From positions 1-16,669 of the forward strand of contig JAQCGA010000019.1 of NCBI GenBank assembly GCA_027619145.1: a DNA stretch of 16,669 nucleotides, in the 5' to 3' direction. Positions within the stretch are counted from its first letter, which is position 1, and the number at the start of each line of letters is the position of its first letter. This document shows, piece by piece, positions 15,043 through 16,669 of the stretch. The notes under the pieces were generated by a model. The model was not told the DNA's origin and did no database searches. It was given only the letters and a program-made list of their open reading frames with translations. Position numbers and translations under genes: made by a program. This DNA comes from a bacterium. GTDB taxonomy: Bacteria > Latescibacterota > UBA2968 > GCA-2709665.

Positions 15043-16344
15043 ATGACCACAACACCTCCTCACATCGTCATCCTCGGCGGCGGTTTTGCCGGCCTTTACG
15101 CCGCAAAACGCCTCGGCTCCAAACCTGTCACCGTAACCCTGGTGGACAAACGCAACTTCCACCTCTTCCAGCCCCTGCTCTACCAGGTTGCCACCGGCGG
15201 CCTCTCCCCCGGCGACATCACCTACCCGCTCCGGGCTGTACTCGGCCGCCATGCCAACATCTCCGTCCTCCAGGCCGAAGTCGCAGATATCGACGTCAAC
15301 CAGAAACGCATCCTCCTCCGCGACGGAGAACTTTCGTACGACACCCTCATCGTAGCCACCGGCGCAAGCCATCACTACTTTGGCAACGACCAGTGGATGC
15401 CAGATGCGCCCGGCCTCAAAACCATAGAAGACGCCCTGGAAATCCGACGGCGCATCTTCCTCGCATTCGAAACTGCCGAACGCGAACCAGACCCCGCTCG
15501 CCGCGAAGCCTGGATGACCTTTGTCATTGTAGGCGCCGGACCCACCGGTGTGGAAATGGCAGGTGCCGTTGCAGAACTTGCATACAGCACCCTCAAAAAC
15601 GACTTTCGCCACATCAATACCACAACCTCCCGCATCCTTCTCCTGGAAGGCACGGACCGCGTCCTCCCACCGTACCCGCCAGACCTCTCAGCCAAAAGCA
15701 AACGTGCCCTGGAAGACCTGGGCGTTACCGTACAAACCAGTGCTCTGGTTACAAACATCCAGCCCACCTCTGTCACGTACAAACAGGGAAACGACACACA
15801 CACCATCCCCACCCGCACCGTCCTCTGGGCCGCCGGAATGAAAGCCTCTGGCCTGGGTGCTACTCTCGCAAAAAAAACTGGCGTAGAACTGGACCGCGCC
15901 GGCCGCGTACAGGTACAACCAGACCTGACCGTACCCGATCACCCGGACATCTTCGTCATCGGCGACCTGGCCTGCTTCACACACCAGAGCGAAAAACCAG
16001 TACCCGGCGTTGCTCCTGCCGCCATGCAAATGGGCCGCTACGCCGCAGAACGCATCTTGAACCGCATCCAGGGAAAAGCCATGCCCACTTTCCGCTACCG
16101 GGACAAAGGTAGCCTCGCCGTCATCGGCCGCAACGCCGCTGTAGCAGACTTCGGTGTTCTGCGGTTCAACGGCTTCCCTGCCTGGTTCGCCTGGGTCTTC
16201 ATCCACATCGCCTACCTCATCGAATTCGACAACAAATTCCTCGTCCTCTTCCAGTGGGCCTGGAACTATATCACCCGAAAACGCGGTGCCCGTCTCATCA
16301 CCGGACCCGATCCGTTTCCGCTAATAGAACCCGAAGATTCATAA
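15043..16344 (+). CDS. ndh: Type II NADH:quinone oxidoreductase (NDH-2)
   Basis: This 433-residue flavoprotein is of the pyridine nucleotide-disulfide oxidoreductase superfamily. The first Rossmann motif at 9-17 (VILGGGFAG) binds FAD. The second, VGAGPTGVEMAG at 163-174, binds the nicotinamide nucleotide, with Glu202 at the end of the second strand favouring NADH. VIGDLA at 305-310 closes the FAD site, and APAAMQMGRYAAE at 324-336 matches the quinone-site helix of NDH-2. The C-terminal part (about 375-415), with FPAWFAWVFIHIAYLIEF, is the amphipathic membrane-anchoring region. It feeds electrons from NADH into the quinone pool without pumping protons. The length is typical. I see no clear ribosome site before the ATG, but the N terminus aligns with the family's usual start. 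It stands alone, after the AT-rich repeat. Confidence 0.92.
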   Translation: MTTTPPHIVILGGGFAGLYAAKRLGSKPVTVTLVDKRNFHLFQPLLYQVATGGLSPGDITYPLRAVLGRHANISVLQAEVADIDVNQKRILLRDGELSYDTLIVATGASHHYFGNDQWMPDAPGLKTIEDALEIRRRIFLAFETAEREPDPARREAWMTFVIVGAGPTGVEMAGAVAELAYSTLKNDFRHINTTTSRILLLEGTDRVLPPYPPDLSAKSKRALEDLGVTVQTSALVTNIQPTSVTYKQGNDTHTIPTRTVLWAAGMKASGLGATLAKKTGVELDRAGRVQVQPDLTVPDHPDIFVIGDLACFTHQSEKPVPGVAPAAMQMGRYAAERILNRIQGKAMPTFRYRDKGSLAVIGRNAAVADFGVLRFNGFPAWFAWVFIHIAYLIEFDNKFLVLFQWAWNYITRKRGARLITGPDPFPLIEPEDS

Positions 16345-16369
16345 TCTCCAATGTGGCTTCCGAACAGCC

Positions 16370-16454
16370 GGGCGATCACAGGGGATCGCCCCTACGAAAA
16401 ACCTGTAACCTTGCCTCCGCTTTTCCCTTCGCGTCTTTGCGTCTTTGCGTGACA
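16370..16454 (+). repeat. Hairpin-bearing intergenic repeat, copy 1
   Basis: An 85 bp unit begins with a perfect 8 bp stem (GGGCGATC / GATCGCCC) around the loop ACAGGG. It continues with CCTACGAAAAACCTGTAACC and ends in direct repeats of GTCTTTGC. A second copy lies 114 bases downstream. I see 11 differences in a gap-free hand alignment. It codes for nothing credible. Confidence 0.85.
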
Positions 16455-16483
16455 CCCGGCCTTTGACTCCACCCCAAAAAACC

Positions 16484-16568
16484 GGACGGCCACAGGGGGC
16501 CGCCCCTACGAAAAACCTGTAACCCTGCCCCCGCTTCTCCCTTTGCGTCTTTGCGACTTTGCGCGACA
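16484..16568 (+). repeat. Hairpin-bearing intergenic repeat, copy 2
   Basis: This is the second copy of the 85 bp unit. Its stem is GGACGGCC / GGCCGCCC with the same ACAGGG loop. Relative to copy 1, two stem pairs changed on both sides (A-T to G-C and T-A to C-G), so pairing is kept; one pair is now an A-C mismatch. The GTCTTTGC-type tail follows. It ends 24 bases before the last gene's start. Confidence 0.85.
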
Positions 16569-16582
16569 TTTTGTTTTCTCTC

Positions 16583-16587
16583 AGGAG
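16583..16587 (+). promoter_or_regulatory. Ribosome binding site of the right-edge gene
   Basis: AGGAG lies five bases before the ATG at 16593. It supports this as a true start although only 25 codons are visible. Confidence 0.7.
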
Positions 16588-16592
16588 TACAA

Positions 16593-16669
16593 ATGAACAT
16601 CCACCTCGCCAGCCTCCTCGAAGGCGCCCAAAAAGCCACCGGAACCGTCGTCATCATAGACGTGTACCG
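16593..16669 (+). CDS. Probable 2-phosphosulfolactate phosphatase, N-terminal fragment
   Basis: Only 25 complete codons are inside the window; the gene runs off the right edge. The visible N terminus (MNIHLASLLEGAQKATG, then a hydrophobic strand ending VVIIDVY) fits the start of the ComB family, in which a strand ending in I/V-D-V/L-x-R-A carries the first active-site Asp. In coenzyme M-producing archaea ComB removes phosphate from 2-phosphosulfolactate; bacterial members are widespread and may act on other phosphates. The call rests on a short stretch and could change once the rest of the gene is seen. A strong AGGAG precedes the ATG. Confidence 0.5.
   Translation, partial: MNIHLASLLEGAQKATGTVVIIDVY

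Noticed and set aside
15009..16112. Long open frame of 367 codons overlapping the NADH dehydrogenase gene
   Set aside because: It is an Arg/Pro/His-rich out-of-frame shadow of the NDH-2 gene, caused by C-rich third positions; NDH-2 motifs are clear in the other frame.
16339..16657. Minus-strand open frames through the tandem repeats (SRKDAKTRREK-type peptides)
   Set aside because: They are translations of the repeat unit; similar spurious proteins arise wherever this type of repeat occurs. No ribosome site or other support.
1..16669. CRISPR array, tRNA, rRNA, insertion sequence or phage genes
   Set aside because: I saw no regularly spaced direct repeats, no cloverleaf or rRNA stretch, and no transposase or integrase pattern.

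Overview
The window is a 16.7 kb, moderately GC-rich stretch of bacterial chromosome. It is dense and almost entirely on the + strand: 13 of 14 protein genes, counting one cut by the right edge, plus one gene remnant. Several genes have clear Shine-Dalgarno sites. I see no rRNA, tRNA, CRISPR array, transposase or phage gene. The organism cannot be named from sequence alone. The combination of a four-cysteine secreted heparinase-type lyase, an amidohydrolase/Rieske pair, ATTGATAATT-type spacer repeats and a hairpin plus 'GTCTTTGC' intergenic repeat reminds me of uncultured FCB or PVC-like lineages (Latescibacterota- or Poribacteria-like). This is a low-confidence impression.

Left part (1-4,600). 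A minus-strand secreted serine hydrolase of the class A beta-lactamase fold is divergent from a likely operon of a PAP2 phosphatase, a DUF502 membrane protein and a CaCA-type Ca2+/cation antiporter. A stand-alone response regulator with two receiver domains follows; its second receiver has lost the phospho-acceptor Asp.

Middle part (4,600-9,500). This is a tight co-directional block: an M50 site-2-type protease with CBS domains, an MscS channel, an unusual fusion protein, and an SLC13/DASS transporter. The fusion protein joins an excisionase-like helix-turn-helix to a full-length GspE/PilB-type ATPase whose P-loop is destroyed. It lies 2 bases after the channel gene, and the transporter starts directly after its stop codon. 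It is the most unusual gene here.

Right part (9,500-16,669). A secreted heparinase II/III-like polysaccharide lyase is followed by a short relic resembling a dienelactone-hydrolase C terminus. Next comes a likely operon of a metal-dependent amidohydrolase, a small Rieske-type protein overlapping it by 11 bases and lacking one cysteine ligand, and a predicted alpha/alpha-barrel protein. A type II NADH dehydrogenase follows, then two copies of an 85 bp hairpin-bearing repeat, then the first 25 codons of a probable 2-phosphosulfolactate phosphatase. AT-rich ATTGATAATT-type repeats precede the lyase and the dehydrogenase.

Taken together, the left half is envelope and ion-homeostasis housekeeping. 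The right half suggests uptake and breakdown of organic matter (polysaccharide lyase, organic acid transporter, amidohydrolase). No intergenic stretch exceeds 300 bases; the longest are about 139 bp (3632-3770), 156 bp (9488-9643), 168 bp (12290-12457) and 248 bp (16345-16592).
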